Source: Schistosoma mansoni (taxonomy: Eukaryota > Platyhelminthes > Trematoda > Strigeidida > Schistosomatidae). Taken from it: a stretch of DNA of 64,000 bases. Location of the stretch: positions 14,795,906-14,859,905 of the forward strand of contig NC_031498.1 of the NCBI RefSeq assembly GCF_000237925.1, in the 5' to 3' direction. This document shows positions 23,500 to 35,691 of the stretch, piece after piece. The stretch's first letter is position 1. Every line of letters begins with the position of its first letter. The position numbers were made by a program, and so were the translations under genes. The notes under the pieces are model-generated. The model was not told the origin of the DNA, did no database searches, and was given only the letters and a program-made list of their open reading frames with translations.

Positions 23500-23735
23500 C
23501 TTTGTTATTAGTATTACTGTAATGATAGACCTAATCCTAAAATTGCAGATGTCCTGATGTGACTACCTAATCTATACCATCTTACGTGGACGTCACATCA
23601 TTGAATATACTGACTAGTCGTATCGTAGCAATTAACATGTCCAAAGTTTCTGAAGAACAGATTCGGGTTGGATATGGTGCAATGTATTTAACGTCAACAC
23701 TACACTACTTCCTCACGAGAATCGACGTGGCGTTG
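23500..23735. repeat. Dispersed repeat, copy A of a flanking pair
   Basis: About 230 bases (ttgttattagta, cctaatcctaaaatt, gatgtgactacc, gtcgtatcgtag) that align in the same direction with 28560-28800 at roughly two thirds identity. The two copies lie on either side of the sequence that splits the old Gypsy copy. They may be LTRs of an old insertion or two independent repeats. Confidence 0.6.
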
Positions 23736-23759
23736 GTTCGATGCCAAATTGAGTGAGAT

Positions 23760-26700
23760 CGTCGTGCTCCGGAGGTTACCAACAATAATAAGAATCCTCC
23801 AGGTATTGATAAACTGAAAGTTAAGTCAAAAAGAATGTGGCAGTAACTGATCAGGAATTACATGTTATAAGTTCAAAATGTTTGGTTTAATTCTTAACAA
23901 GCATGAAACGGAAATCTGTGTGGAGATTATTTAGGAGTTAAACAAAGCGGGATTATAATAATTAAGAATACTTTACTACAAAGATATTTCAAAAAATCAC
24001 ATAGAGATGCATAGTAGTCACCGTTCGTTAATTGCTAGACATATAGACAGTAAAATCATTTTGTTTAGAAATACAAAAGCAATCAATATTGTATAAATGG
24101 TGATAATGGTATTATCTTTGACTTAAATTAGAAAGTCAACTGATGTTTCTCTCGGTGTGCTGCTCGTATGAGTTGGTTTTTTATGGCATCCGCATTAGTA
24201 GGCTAACTGGGAGAACAAAAGTAAAACAGTGGAGAGAATTCCAACTACTGTTTCAGTTCGGTTATTCGGTTGCTTGTGGTTAATTTAGTTGTGGGGAGAT
24301 TCTATCGACCTCATTATTATTTAACCGTGATAAGATTTAACAAAACGACAGTGTTTTGAGTTTGTAGGAGATTTGCTGGACTAACTCTACCGATGAGTTT
24401 CATACATGACTATGTCGCTAAACCTCAAATTAGATTGAAAAGGTTGCATTATATTTACTGAACAAGCAACTGACAGTGAAACATACTGAAATCATCTTTG
24501 ATATATAAAGATAATCACGAGCAAACAACAACATTCGGGGTCAATTTTAAGTCAGTTTGTTAATAGCTTCATCAATTTAATCAATCATATTACGTGATCA
24601 TCAAGTCATGACAATGGTTTATGATGACATCCAGAATCCATCATGAAGAACTATTTATGGTGTTGATCGAGAATTAACCACTGTAAAAAAGTGTTGTTAT
24701 TTTAAGTAATTCTGAAATAGAGGAAGTTGATAGCACTAACGGCTCCAAGCTGCCTGATTATATTATAATTCGCGGTCCAGAAGTATTCGTTCACTTAGTG
24801 TTGATTTTAATAGTTGGCCCGAGGGTTTTTATTTTTAATGCTTGAGTGACCAACAATTATGTGATAGTTTAGTTATTATACTAGTTTAGTACGTCACCTT
24901 AGTGAGGCTACTTTACTACCTTGCCCATGGTGAACGTCTTTCAAGTCCCAAACACGTATAGCAATAATGACTGATAGGTTTATCGGAAAACGTTAAAGGC
25001 GGTTCAAATAATTATTAAATTCGAATGACATGTAGGATATGTATTCAACGCATGTACAGGCCAGGTCAGCCTGCAGACTGGTGAGGTATATGACAGTTTA
25101 AAAATAATAAACTTGGCCGGAAAAACAATGCTAAAGTTGGGACTACTTATGGAACTTCAAGTAGGAGTATGACGAGTTACAATGTGTGATTTTTATAAGA
25201 AAATATGTACGTGTTAATTACATAACAGTGAATCATCCTGCAAAATAGTTAAAATCGCCTGGATAGTCTTCAGCAGTTTAGATTATTTAACAGTTTTGAC
25301 ACATATAAGGCTATTTTTGACGAGTAGTAGTAATCCGAAAGCAACCGGATTAAACACACAGTAGTGAAACTAATTCCAAAGTGCTTGACGCCGTTGGCCG
25401 TTTTGTCACTCACTCGATTTGGAACCATTGAAAGAGTTCAGATAGTTATGTGGTTGTCACTGTATAAACCATCTTAAATGACCTTATAATTGCAGAAAGT
25501 TTATAGCCTAAACCCACCGTATATTTCTGGTGTATTGTCTTTATTGTTTGGCAAGAAAACTCGAAAAATGGACATTAAGCAGACAGTGGTCGGAAAGAAA
25601 GATATTACAGGATAGTCCATAGTTTAAAAACAGAGTGAAACATTAGGTGAATAAACAATATGAAGAATTAGATCCAGATAACCATTCAGTCCTTTCTCAC
25701 ATTGTCAGTCAATGTCTATTTACGTCATGTAAATGCCACATTTGCTATAGCTTGATGTTTTTACAAGTTAATTTTGCTGAAGCATGTAAAATATTCTAAA
25801 GCTCGCCAGTGAACCATCATAGCTAACAATAGTTATAGCTGGCCAGTTGTTAGTATCGATTAAGCTAGTAGGCTGAATGCTAGTCAATGTTTCATTACGA
25901 TAATACACATGAGCATTAACCAAAGAACTAATAGAATAATAGGCTAACATATAATAATAATAACATATATATTTCTGCAAGAGCAGGCACACGCCATTTT
26001 TACAGGCATGATCTACAATTTACAACATATACTGGTTAACAGTATTCATCCCAAGCAGGGTTGTTTAGTAATTATAGTCTATAAAAGTTGATAGCAGTTC
26101 ATTCGTTCGGGTTAATGTGTTTTCATAAGAATAGTTTCCAAAGGGGTATCACGTCCACGTTACATACCAGATCCAATCTCGACAAAAAGTGTATTAGGGT
26201 TTCAGTCGTGCTAAGTATTTATGTAATGCAGCTTTTTAAGTTTATGGTTGTTATAAAGTAGGCTTGTGGAGCGCCTGGCTCGAACTATGACCTTGGGAAA
26301 GAGCGTTCGTCGAGCTTGTTCCAGATGTCAGAAGTTACATAGCTTCACCCTCAGAGCAAGATTCTGAAGAGAAAAAAAAGAAAAAGAAACCGAGGAGCAG
26401 CAAGGCATTTGGATATGAACGATAACCAATTCTTAACATTTATTAGTGGAACAGATGGAGGTATGATAAATTATTAGATTAAATTGATACTAGTCCATGT
26501 TGCAAGAGTGAACTGTGATTAAGGGTTCCAGAGGAGAGAATGCAGTAATAAAGAACAATGAGTTGTGATATTTATCAAGGTCGAGTAGGTACCAAGGAAG
26601 GAGGGAAGTCAAGGTTGGAATGAGGAAGAACAGAGAGTGCATATAGAGAGTGCAGTGTTGAGTAAAATAGCAACCATATCCTTTAAAGTCTGCCACATAG

Positions 26701-26865
26701 TTTTCATGCAAAAGTTCGAGTTAGCATGTTATAGGTTGTCCTAGTAGAATAGTTAATCCAGCACAAAATTTAGAAACATGAGTCTGAATGGTGAGTGTAG
26801 GAGAACAATCTCAATATCACAGATCTATTGACTTGTTCTCATCCATAAAGAGCCTGATACAAACA
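23760..26865. other. Unassigned AT-rich stretch
   Basis: About 3.1 kb with no supported gene, element or RNA. The 73-74 aa frames at 25768-25992 and 26490-26711 have no recognisable domain. If the repeats at 23500 and 28560 are a pair, this stretch is part of the interior of an old insertion. Confidence 0.4.
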
Positions 26866-28545
26866 AAATGTTCTGCCCCACAAACACGGGTGGATTGAAA
26901 TCATCGCCCTCATCATCAGTGCTTGATGGTCAGTAACTCCACCCTCCCTCCTTTTGTGATGTTAGGCTCATTTACGCTTATTTTTTGGATACATATCATA
27001 CCTCACACAATGCTCTGTGTTTCACATCCTGTTGGAAAACACTATTTCTATAAGTACCATGTTACAAGCTTATCAGACAGTTACAAATTATGGACTGTGG
27101 GTAAGGCTTCGATGCAATGTTTTTATTGACTATATAGTAAAGTGTAGGTTACGAATCAGAATATAGGCATTAGGAAGGGTATAGTGTAGGATATTTGTTT
27201 ACCATAGTAGGCGGAAAAGTGTAGATTTATATTAGTTGCAGATAAGGTAAGATAACGAGTGGTGAAATAATATTAATGGCAAGGCAACATAGTGTACAGG
27301 TGAGTAAAAAGCTGATAAATAGACAAGAAGTAACTCACACTAAATTCGCGCTGAGGTTATTTTGTTCTATGCTAACCGGTTAATGGGTGACAGGTTCTGT
27401 GGTTGTACGACCACTGGCAGTAGGCAGTCGATTGTGCGTTTCTTCTGACGTTTTAGGGTATTTGTAAGCGTCGTTTAGCAACCGAGTATTAATAGTCCAG
27501 TGAGTTACCTGTTTACTTCAATTTAAAAGAATTAGGGAGGGAAATTATCTAATATAACTACAAAGTAGGGAAATAAGGCAATTTAGTCTATATATGTAGA
27601 GAGCCTATGATGTCTGTGTGGGACGTGGATGTGTTCGTTTGCGCCAGATCTGTGCAGGTGAGGGCTTGATCAATGAGTCTTACAACCGTATGTAATTTGT
27701 CTGCCATGCGTATTTCAGAAGGAAGACTGTTCCATATCAATGAGTACTTGATAAGGATGAAGTTTTCCCGAGTTTTTGATCTGTATTTTTCAATTTTGAC
27801 AGTGGATACTTTGTCTCGAAGGTTGTATCCATGTGAGTCTTGGTAGAGAACTATATTACATGTGGAATAAGTAAGATTTTTAAGGAGTTTGAAATAAAGA
27901 ATTAAGTTAGACCTAAGCCTTCTTTTCCAGAGGGGTTCTAGTCCTAAGATATGGCATCTGGATTTGTAGTCAGTGAGTTGATCGTTCTTAGGTATTTTGC
28001 GAGTGAAGTCTCGCTGTATTCTTTCCACCTTAAGTATATCAGATAGGCGTAGGTTGGAAAAAAAAACGAGCAGTATTCGACGATGGGTCTTACTCAGGCT
28101 TTATACAGGATGATTTTAGTTTCGTTTTGAAAGAAATTACGAAGGATGAAGCCAAGCAATCTCCGCATTTGAGATGCTTTAGTTGAGATATGTTCTGAGA
28201 AGTTAAGACTGTCTGAGTAATGTACCCCAAGGTCAGTTACTGATGTCGTCTGGGCAGCAGGTTTTTGTTAAGTACTAGTTTTAGTTTAAGTAACGCGTCT
28301 CCAATACATAGCCAACCGCATTTCTCTGTGTTGGACTCTAGCCCCCAGCGTTTGCACCAGTCGTCTACTTTGTTGAGTTCATGTTGGATCGTTTGCATAG
28401 TACTGCGTACATCGCCAATGTCAGTTTTCTAGATGACTTTTAAGTCATCAGCGTGGAGGTAGGTCTTACCTGTGGTAGAAAAGCGATAGACAAAGTTGAA
28501 GTGGAGATGAAGACCAAAACAAGGGCTGAATCTCTTTAGTCGGGC
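26866..28545 (-). mobile_element. CR1-like LINE fragment (RT active site to 3' end)
   Basis: On the minus strand, the second half of a CR1-type RT and its 3' UTR. At about 28450 it reads YLHADDLKVI, a YADD box with an H insertion-like change. The C-terminal domain at 27588-28028 reads RIQRDFTRKI, YKSRCHILGLEPLW and YSLIWNSLPSEIR. The 3' UTR (26866-27590) shares cctccctccttt and ccatgttacaagc stretches with 38998-39250, so this is the same family as the LINE at 38998-42718. It is 5'-truncated near 28545. Confidence 0.8.
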
Positions 28546-28559
28546 TCACCAGGGTGGGA

Positions 28560-28800
28560 TTATGATCTTAGTTCGTTATTAGTGCTGCTGCAATAACAAA
28601 CCTAATCTTAAAATTATGGATTTGTCATGATGTGACTAACTTATTTTAAGATCTTAAGTGGAAGTAACATTATTGTCTACAGTGACTTGTCGTATCGTGA
28701 AAATTAGCAGTATGATACTTAGTACTCCTGATGAACACATTTAGGCTAAAGATAGAATGATATTTTTAAAGTGAATGAAGACAGTTTTTGCAGAATGATC
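28560..28800. repeat. Dispersed repeat, copy B of a flanking pair
   Basis: Direct relative of 23500-23735 (gttattagtgct, cctaatcttaaaatt, gatgtgacta, cgtatcgtga). It lies between the CR1-like fragment and the resumption of the old Gypsy copy. Confidence 0.55.
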
Positions 28801-28929
28801 ACGTCTGCGAGGATAAGCTATGCCATTCGACTGAATTGATTGAATTATTCCCGCGTTCACCATTGTCGGCCGTCTCTCTGTGTTAAATGTCGAAAGTCTA
28901 TTTTCCTACTTATCTCATGATCAACTTTG

Positions 28930-29490
28930 AGGATTGTGTGGTTAAGACCAATACCTTCGCATACCCAATATTTTAAGATTCCCTCGATTGCAGGGCCGGA
29001 TGCTTCCACGGAAAAACTAATGGGTACTTTGACCTCCTAGTGTGCGAGCATAATTGTTGTTGCTATAAGTTTCTTTACAGTATAGAATGTCTTCCATGTT
29101 GCCGTTCAAATCGATGATTTTCGAATTTCTATGAAGTTGGTCTGTTAAGAGCCTGATGAGAGAAGCGCGATTCGATGTGAATTGTCGGTAGAAGCTTACT
29201 AGGCCGCTGAATTTATGTAATTACCTGACTGTTGTCGGTTCTGAGAAATCTATAATGGCAACCATTTTGTTTTCAGGAGAACGAATAGATTGAGCATCAG
29301 TAGAATGTCTGAGATAATTCACAGATATGGTTCTGATCTGACTTTTCTGAAAGTTTACAGCAGTGCCATGTCTTTAGAGTCATTCGAAAACAAGGCTCAG
29401 ATGTTGAAGATACGATTCTCCGCCTGGATTAGTAATCAAGCAGTCATCAATGTATGTAGGCATCAATGTCCAGGTTGGACTTCATAGATT
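28930..29490 (-). mobile_element. Old degraded Boudicca-like Gypsy copy, right part
   Basis: Antisense RNase H and RT-encoding sequence aligning with about 5865-6370 of the intact element (for example gcttccacgg..aaactaatgggt, and the stretch around a decayed palm region near 29440). It carries many breaks. By position in the element it follows on from 23490, so both parts probably come from one insertion. Confidence 0.7.
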
Positions 29491-30420
29491 CAAATAAATT
29501 GAACATTAGACAGAGAGTTAATATTCAATGCACTTTTGTCTTATTTCAATGAGTAGAAATTCATATTTCTGAATTTTCGCGACTTAGTGTGAACCATCTT
29601 TTCAGAGTAAATAAATAACCGAAATATCGTTAACACAAGCTTAAATAAAACAAAGGAAACAATGCAAAATATCTCCAGTGAAATCGAAATTTCAGTAGGT
29701 CTGAAAATGTCACTGCCATGAAGTTTTTGGTCAGGATGAATTTGTGTGGCCTGTCACTATATTAATTTGCGTGTCAAAATGTGAATATGAAAACTGTGCA
29801 CATTCGCTATATGAAGTAGTGGGATGATAATGTGTGTTCATCTGTATATGTGTAAATGTAATAAATCAAGTCAGTCATACAAAGGCTTTCTACAACAACA
29901 AACTGGTCAGCTAATAGCAACTCATTGGTTGAAGGAGCACGGTCTACATTTAAAGGTACGCTTAGTTTACTTATGTCCTCGCTTAAACCATGCGTAGTAC
30001 CACGCGGACCACATAACTGTCAACCGCGTATAACTAAACAGGTTTAGAAAATCGTTAGATGCAGGAAGAAGCATTGGAGTATGTTCATCTCTACAGGCTC
30101 CGAACAGTATAGATTCATTTGTTGTAAGATTAAGAAGGCTTCCAAAGCCTTGGTAGGTAAGGCAATACTTTTATTTCGAAAACAATTGGTTAGAGATTAT
30201 GGAAATAGTTAGGAAAGGTTGTTGTCGAGTATGGAGAGGCGAACTCAGATAAGTGGTGGGATCTCACTAATTTTGATAAAGGAAGTTCCGTTGACATTGG
30301 CAAGGAACGATGTTGCAAAAACCTAAACTTTATGAGAACATTTTAGCAAAGCGTTTTATGCTGGCGATAGTGAAAGACCAATAATTGGTCGTGCAACGGC
30401 AGTTTACCGATAGATCCTGT
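29491..30420. other. Unassigned stretch
   Basis: About 0.9 kb. A piece at 29570-29640 (cttagtgtgaacca, ttcagagtaaataa) resembles the inverted-repeat arms at 62322-62425 and 62626-62729. No gene is seen. Confidence 0.4.
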
Positions 30421-30422
30421 GG

Positions 30423-31094
30423 TTACTGAGGAGGCAGCTGTCTTATGATTACTACAGCATCCCAAACTAGATAAGTGCAGCTGTTGCAACGATATTCATG
30501 CTGGTCAGAGTTTGGTTCTTCTGAAATATCATCACACTTATTGGAAACATCACTTGTAGATGGTGGATCACTATGATAATCAACGTAGATCAAAACGTCA
30601 TTAGGTTCTTGATCATCATTTGATGCAAGTGACATATTATCTGGTAAAACATGAGAATCTGGACAATCAGATACTCCAGAAATTACTTTTATAGAATGGT
30701 GAGCCCCAAACGGTGAGGCTGCATCAAGTGTACTGCTTGATTTTTCTGTTTCTACATGGGCGGTCACTGCAGCTATTTTATGGGCGTTTAACAAGATATC
30801 GTCTTTCTGTGAACTGGACAATTCATGGTTTGCACGTTCTGTTTCGAGGATAGTATGATTTGAGCCGAGCATAGGGCACGTCTCTGAAGCAGAAAGTACT
30901 GGGCTACTGGGCTGATCATATGTGACTGCTATTGTTTCGTTTAAATTAATGTTTGTCACGGATTCATTGAGGCTTTCATCGGCATATTCATTCATTCTGC
31001 AATCAATTTCCAGCTCTGTGCGCAATTTAGAAATTAATGCGTCAACTTCCTTCGCACCCCCAAAGCATGGGTGGTTCAGCACCTTTGCGTGCAA
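30423..31094 (-). CDS. Acidic 223-aa frame in an LTR derivative, function unknown
   Basis: An open frame rich in Ser, Asp, Glu and Asn, with no domain I recognise. It starts MHAKVLNHPCFGG and ends with a Cys-containing stretch (EYRCNSCTYLVW) and IIRQLPPQ. Position just inside an LTR and primer-binding site suggests it belongs to the element, perhaps as a tail of its polyprotein. A captured or chance frame cannot be excluded. Confidence 0.4.
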   Translation of the reverse strand: MHAKVLNHPCFGGAKEVDALISKLRTELEIDCRMNEYADESLNESVTNINLNETIAVTYDQPSSPVLSASETCPMLGSNHTILETERANHELSSSQKDDILLNAHKIAAVTAHVETEKSSSTLDAASPFGAHHSIKVISGVSDCPDSHVLPDNMSLASNDDQEPNDVLIYVDYHSDPPSTSDVSNKCDDISEEPNSDQHEYRCNSCTYLVWDAVVIIRQLPPQ

Positions 31095-31318
31095 ATTGTC
31101 AATAAATTCAATCTGACTCTTTGAAACGCTGCTCCTGTCGCTGGAATAGCAACTGTAATTGATCGGAAGTGAGAGTCATTTATCAACTGTATGATTAATG
31201 ACCAATGTCGCTCAAGGACAGCGACCATAATTTTGGATGCTGATTGCTCGAAATAATTATCTGATTTTCGACTAATCGCAGGCTGACTTTAGTTCAATTT
31301 TTTTACTCCGTCGCCAGT

Positions 31319-31834
31319 TGTTATATCGTGCTAGTGCATTCTTGACCAGTCGATATATATGAACGTGCTGATTTTCGCCTATGGGAGAAGAGTGAATTAT
31401 CGATCAGAGCAATTATACACGAAAGCTGTATGAGCAGTCTTGAGCACTTATCAGTCCTGCTTCCTGCCTAGCCCAACCAGTTAAGTCCAGAACACCAATA
31501 ACAGGCTTTGCAATGTGAATCAATATTCTCAAACTAGGTGTATATACCAAACAAACTGACCACACCGTACCATAAAATAGAAAATAACATTTGTACAATA
31601 TTTGGTCAAATGTTGCTATCAATAGCGGGGATCAGTAATCAACAGACTGAGGATAACTCAAGAATGGTAAATCGTGCAGTAATAGTCCATGGGTTAAATA
31701 AAGCTCATAATGAAAGGAACATGAATATGAATAGTTAAGTTACTTAGCAATTATACAATAGGAAATATACATATCATATTGGTCCATAAATAGTTCGCAA
31801 AGTTACCATTCATAAATCGCTTCGGGATATAGCA
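31319..31834 (-). repeat. LTR of the second LTR family (5' LTR of the derivative)
   Basis: 516 bases running TG (tgttatatcg) to CA (gggatatagca). The reverse complement aligns with the solo LTR at 16244-16745 and the fragment at 51890-52340. The adjoining primer-binding site lies at its left edge, giving minus-strand orientation. Confidence 0.8.
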
Positions 31835-31869
31835 GATTATGAAAGCCGAACCTCTGGTCATACCACTGG

Positions 31870-32400
31870 GTGTGTCCTCGAGGCAGTCTAGGCGGCCAAG
31901 AGACTGGGAAAATTCAATAGTCAGTCCAGTTTACAAAGTAAAGAACAGGGACCTAGTTGGTAGTTATCGATCTATTAGTCCAACAAGTTTAGTTATCAGA
32001 CTAATGGAGAACACTATTTAGATGTCTGTTCTAAACCATGTCGAAAGAAATAGTTTTCCATTCAGAGAACAACGCGGTTTTAGGGAAGGCCTTCCATGCT
32101 TGCAGGTTTGATCCTATGCTGGCTTACTGTATACCGAGTGATGGTGTTGGCAAACATTTCATATTTTTCCCTTCCATCTAGGACATATCGTCAGAGAGGA
32201 AATTCCTAGACAGCTTAAGAACTGAGATCCAATCGTCTACGTCTGAATTTCCGTTTCTCTCACCGATTAGTGAATTGCTGGAATGGATTACCAGAACACG
32301 AAATGTAAGCACTCATTTATACAAAGTTCAACTACACTTTTTAGAACATGAGACAGGCTCCGGAGTTTTCAATCATCCCACTCACTCTCCACCAATCCAT
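31870..32400 (+). mobile_element. CR1-like LINE fragment, plus strand
   Basis: Plus-strand traces of a CR1 RT: RPRDWENSIVSPVYK, GSYRSISPTSLV and, in another frame, REQRGFREG (31870-32110). After an internal loss, the C-terminal domain follows (NRLRLNFRFSHRLVNCWNGLP near 32240-32290). Frame changes and stops are present. It abuts the LTR at 31834. Confidence 0.7.
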
Positions 32401-33295
32401 GTCTCCTCAGATTTCCTTCACCGTGTTACAACCATTGTTACGGCTGTCTGCTTATCAAACTATGCGATGGAAATCAGTTTGTTAAGTCTACACTGACTGA
32501 CAATTCTGTTCATTTGTTATGCACTCCTTTTATCAATTTCCTTATTCCGTCTTATAACTTCCTCTCCTCATCTGTTTACTGTAATACGTCCTTCATTTGG
32601 CCGTAGTATGTATTTTGTACCGTTAATTCTTGCTAATTCCGTTTTAGGATAGCCACTTATTATAAATTCTCATTGTTTCGTATTCTAGTCAGAGACTAAT
32701 TAGTTTGTTATTTACAAACAGTATAACCAAAGTACTCTGTGACAGACATTTTCAAATCGATTTTAATGGTAGTAATATGGGCGAGTTTGGTCGTATTTTG
32801 GTAAAAGAGATTTTAACTACTGCAAGGCACTGTAAATTCTCAACTACTGCCAATAAAAGAACGAGACAAGTGAAACAAGTCTCAATAATCACATGCTTAT
32901 GTTACTGTTTCTAAGTCACTTGTTTTCTGGCAATCAGCTCACATGACCAAGTAAGCTATAGGTGTGCTTAATGCCGTTATCTTTACCATTTTGATGGGAA
33001 CATTTTGGTTGTGCTTGTCAATATTCTCCTTCATCATACTCACTACTTTAACGACCAGAATATCAATATTCGGTTTAACAGTAGAATTACCAAATCAAAG
33101 TTCATTAGATTAGGCCCAACAACATTCTTTTCTACAGCGTATAAAGCGTTTTTGAGCCACTCATATTATATTGTATCAAAGCACAAGCTCTGTATTCAAT
33201 TTAAACGGTTGTCGTTTTAGAATGGAAATAAATAATATCAAAAGTACGAAATACTTCAAACGGTAGCGTCTGTTCTATACAGCCAAGAGTTTCTC
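32401..33295. other. Unassigned stretch
   Basis: About 0.9 kb. The first part may be the 3' UTR of the CR1-like fragment at 31870-32400. The frames at 32705-32914 and 33005-33220 have no recognisable domain. Confidence 0.35.
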
Positions 33296-33967
33296 TAATA
33301 ATAATAATAATAATTTATTCTCAAATAACAGATTGTTACATGAGGCATGCCGGTTTACAGGCAAGATCAAATTGTTAAAGAAGTTACAATTTTCACTGTT
33401 GAAAATTACTCAGCTGGGTTGATATTTCATAAGATATGAATGTAAATGGATTTTATAAGGAACATGTCAATATCACACTTGGCGCACTTTATGGAGGTAG
33501 CGTTGCAACATACAACTGATGGTCGAGAATAGATACATGCGAAGTTGGGGGCTTTTAGAAGTTTCGAACTTATATCCCTCCAGAATATCGGAAGCATTAA
33601 TAACGGTGTAGGACGAAGTCACCCGTGCCATTTCTGTTTTCGGTGGAGTATCTGCAGGAGGCTGAAAAAGGTGTAAGAAAAAAGAAGGACGAAAAGCAGA
33701 GCACACAATATTCATGGAGGAATAGTTAAGGTATAACCATTTAGTCTATTTGCCTATTACTGAAGTATTTATTAGGTAAGAACATACTAATGTGTTAAAG
33801 AAAAATAAGTGTGGGCAAGGTATGAGTGGACAAGGAACTGTATAAATGAAGGTAGTTCAGAAGGAAGTATGGAATTGTGTAATTATAAAATGAAGTGCTG
33901 AAAACAGTATTCCGATACAAATGGCTTCAGTCTTCAGTAATAAGGATAGTAGGTTGATGAACCTGTG

Positions 33968-34940
33968 TTAATCCTGACAGATTTCCTTCCAGTGAAGGTC
34001 CAGCTTCTTTTTGAAAATGTTCACTGATGGTGCTGATACCACTTGTTCTGGTAAAGCGTTCCAGTCATTGACCACTCGATGAGAAAAACGGGACCCCACC
34101 TTTAATTTATTAGATCGCGGTTTCAGAACCTTCTTGCTATGACCCCGGAGATTATTAGTGCTGGAGGGAGCAAAAAGGTAAGACATATTAACACCCAGAT
34201 CATAATTAAAGATACGAAATGCCAGTATAAGGTCACCTCGCGTCCTACGATAAGATAAGGGGAAAAGATTTAGACGTTTTAAACGCTCATCGTAAGGGAG
34301 TTTGGAAAGACCCTTTACTAATTTTGTCCCTACACGCTGGACACGCTCAAGCGATTTAGTATCCTTTATCAGACAAGGGCTAGCTGCTTGGATACAGTAT
34401 TCTAAGTGTGGCCTTACATAGGTGGGATATAAAATTCGAAAAATATCCTCGTCAAAGCATTTAAATGCTCTGCGAAGCGACCATAGCGCGCGATAGCCTT
34501 TGGAAGCAACCGCACTGCAGTGCGTTGTAGTTTTTAAGTCGTGACTTATAATTACTCCTAAGTCTTTATGCGCATGAACGCGTGGCAGAGATGTACCATT
34601 AATGGTATAGTGGTAACTAATATCGTGCCCGATGTGCATGAACACGCTCTTCCTAGAATTAACTTCCAGGCCCCAATCATGAGCCCACCTAACTAATTCG
34701 TCTAAATCTGCTTGTAGATAACAACGATCAGTCTCATTTCTTATTGTTCTCCAGATTTTAACATCATCCGCAAACAATAACGTCGACGACTTAAGTAATA
34801 AAGGTAGTTCATTAATATACAGAAGGAAAAGTAAAGGGCCCAAGATGGTGCCTTGGGGTACACCACTTTTGACCGGTTTCCATTCGGATAGAGTTCCATT
34901 GACTCTCACTCTCTGTCTGCGGTCACATAAGAAGCTTCCG
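33968..34940 (-). pseudogene. ORF2 of the CR1-like LINE, RT C-terminal half
   Basis: An open frame of 313 aa from an internal Met, extended upstream by GSFLCDRRQRVRVNG to the break near 34940. Motifs: GVPQGTILGPLLFLLYINELP, FADDVKIW (active site near residue 45), LGVIISHDLK, and a C-terminal domain with RTRGDLILAFRI and FSHRVVNDWNALPEQVV. It is separated from the first half by repeat sequence and an N gap, so it is not expressible as one protein in this assembly. Confidence 0.87.
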
Positions 34941-35254
34941 GCGCTTTAACCGGGTTGGTGGACACTGCGAGTCCACCTAGAGGAGTTGAAAAACCCCCAT
35001 TCCAAACCAATGGTGCACATGGGCTCCATCCAGTACCCTGAGGGAACAAATGGTGTATCAATCAATCGTTGATCACCGGCTACCATGGTACTGCATCTCC
35101 TCATGATGCTACACTGCCTTCTGGATCAGACTATTAGGTCAAAGGCTCCGGGTATGGTCCCCTATGAAAACCACCTGTTACAGTTTGGGCACCTGAGTAG
35201 TATTACAGCCCTCACACAAATCAAATGAGATTTGTGTGGCGCATATATATCTGG
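34926..35254. repeat. Dispersed repeat, copy 1, ending at an N gap
   Basis: About 320 bases beginning near ggcgctttaaccggg and running to catatatatctgg at the gap edge. It aligns along its length with 61318-61630 (tggacac..gtccacctag, accaatggtgcacatgg, ggtcaaaggct). It interrupts the CR1-like RT. Its right portion also resembles 9230-9290 in reverse. The family is unnamed by me. Confidence 0.75.
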
Positions 35255-35454
35255 NNNNNNNNNNNNNNNNNNNNNNNNNNNNNNNNNNNNNNNNNNNNNN
35301 NNNNNNNNNNNNNNNNNNNNNNNNNNNNNNNNNNNNNNNNNNNNNNNNNNNNNNNNNNNNNNNNNNNNNNNNNNNNNNNNNNNNNNNNNNNNNNNNNNNN
35401 NNNNNNNNNNNNNNNNNNNNNNNNNNNNNNNNNNNNNNNNNNNNNNNNNNNNNN
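35255..35454. other. Assembly gap (200 N)
   Basis: A run of exactly 200 N, a placeholder of unknown true size. It lies inside the interruption of the CR1-like LINE. Protein frames crossing it are meaningless. Confidence 0.99.
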
Positions 35455-35691
35455 CCAATAAACCAATAACTTATTTTGACTTTCTAGACAGTAAAGAAGA
35501 ATTTAACTATACTGTAAAATTTAACCGATTGAATTTCAACGTTTACATATCATACAACTATGCTATCTAATCCATTATGGTATAACAAGATACAGTAAAA
35601 ATTTATGGGTATCCATGCCAAGGTTAGAATTGATAGTTTTAAATAAATTAAGTAAAAATATATTTACTACTTACAGTAAAAATTATTTATA
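35455..35691. other. Short unassigned piece after the gap
   Basis: 237 AT-rich bases between the gap and the CR1-like ORF2, not recognised and without a gene. They may belong to the same insertion as the repeat at 34926-35254. Confidence 0.4.

Larger units (their letters stand above)
30423..31834 (-). mobile_element. Short LTR-element derivative with one LTR
   Basis: A minus-strand LTR (31319-31834), then a primer-binding-site-like TGGCGACGGAG, a short gag-like start near 31178 (MTLTSDQLQLL, then QRFKESD) and a 223-codon open frame (30423-31094). The other LTR is not seen. The element is broken and lacks RT and integrase. The primer site matches that of 46283-48876, which suggests a related Gypsy lineage. 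Confidence 0.6.

Noticed and set aside
35162-35570. Frames crossing the N run
   Set aside because: They are mostly undetermined residues and depend on an arbitrary gap length.
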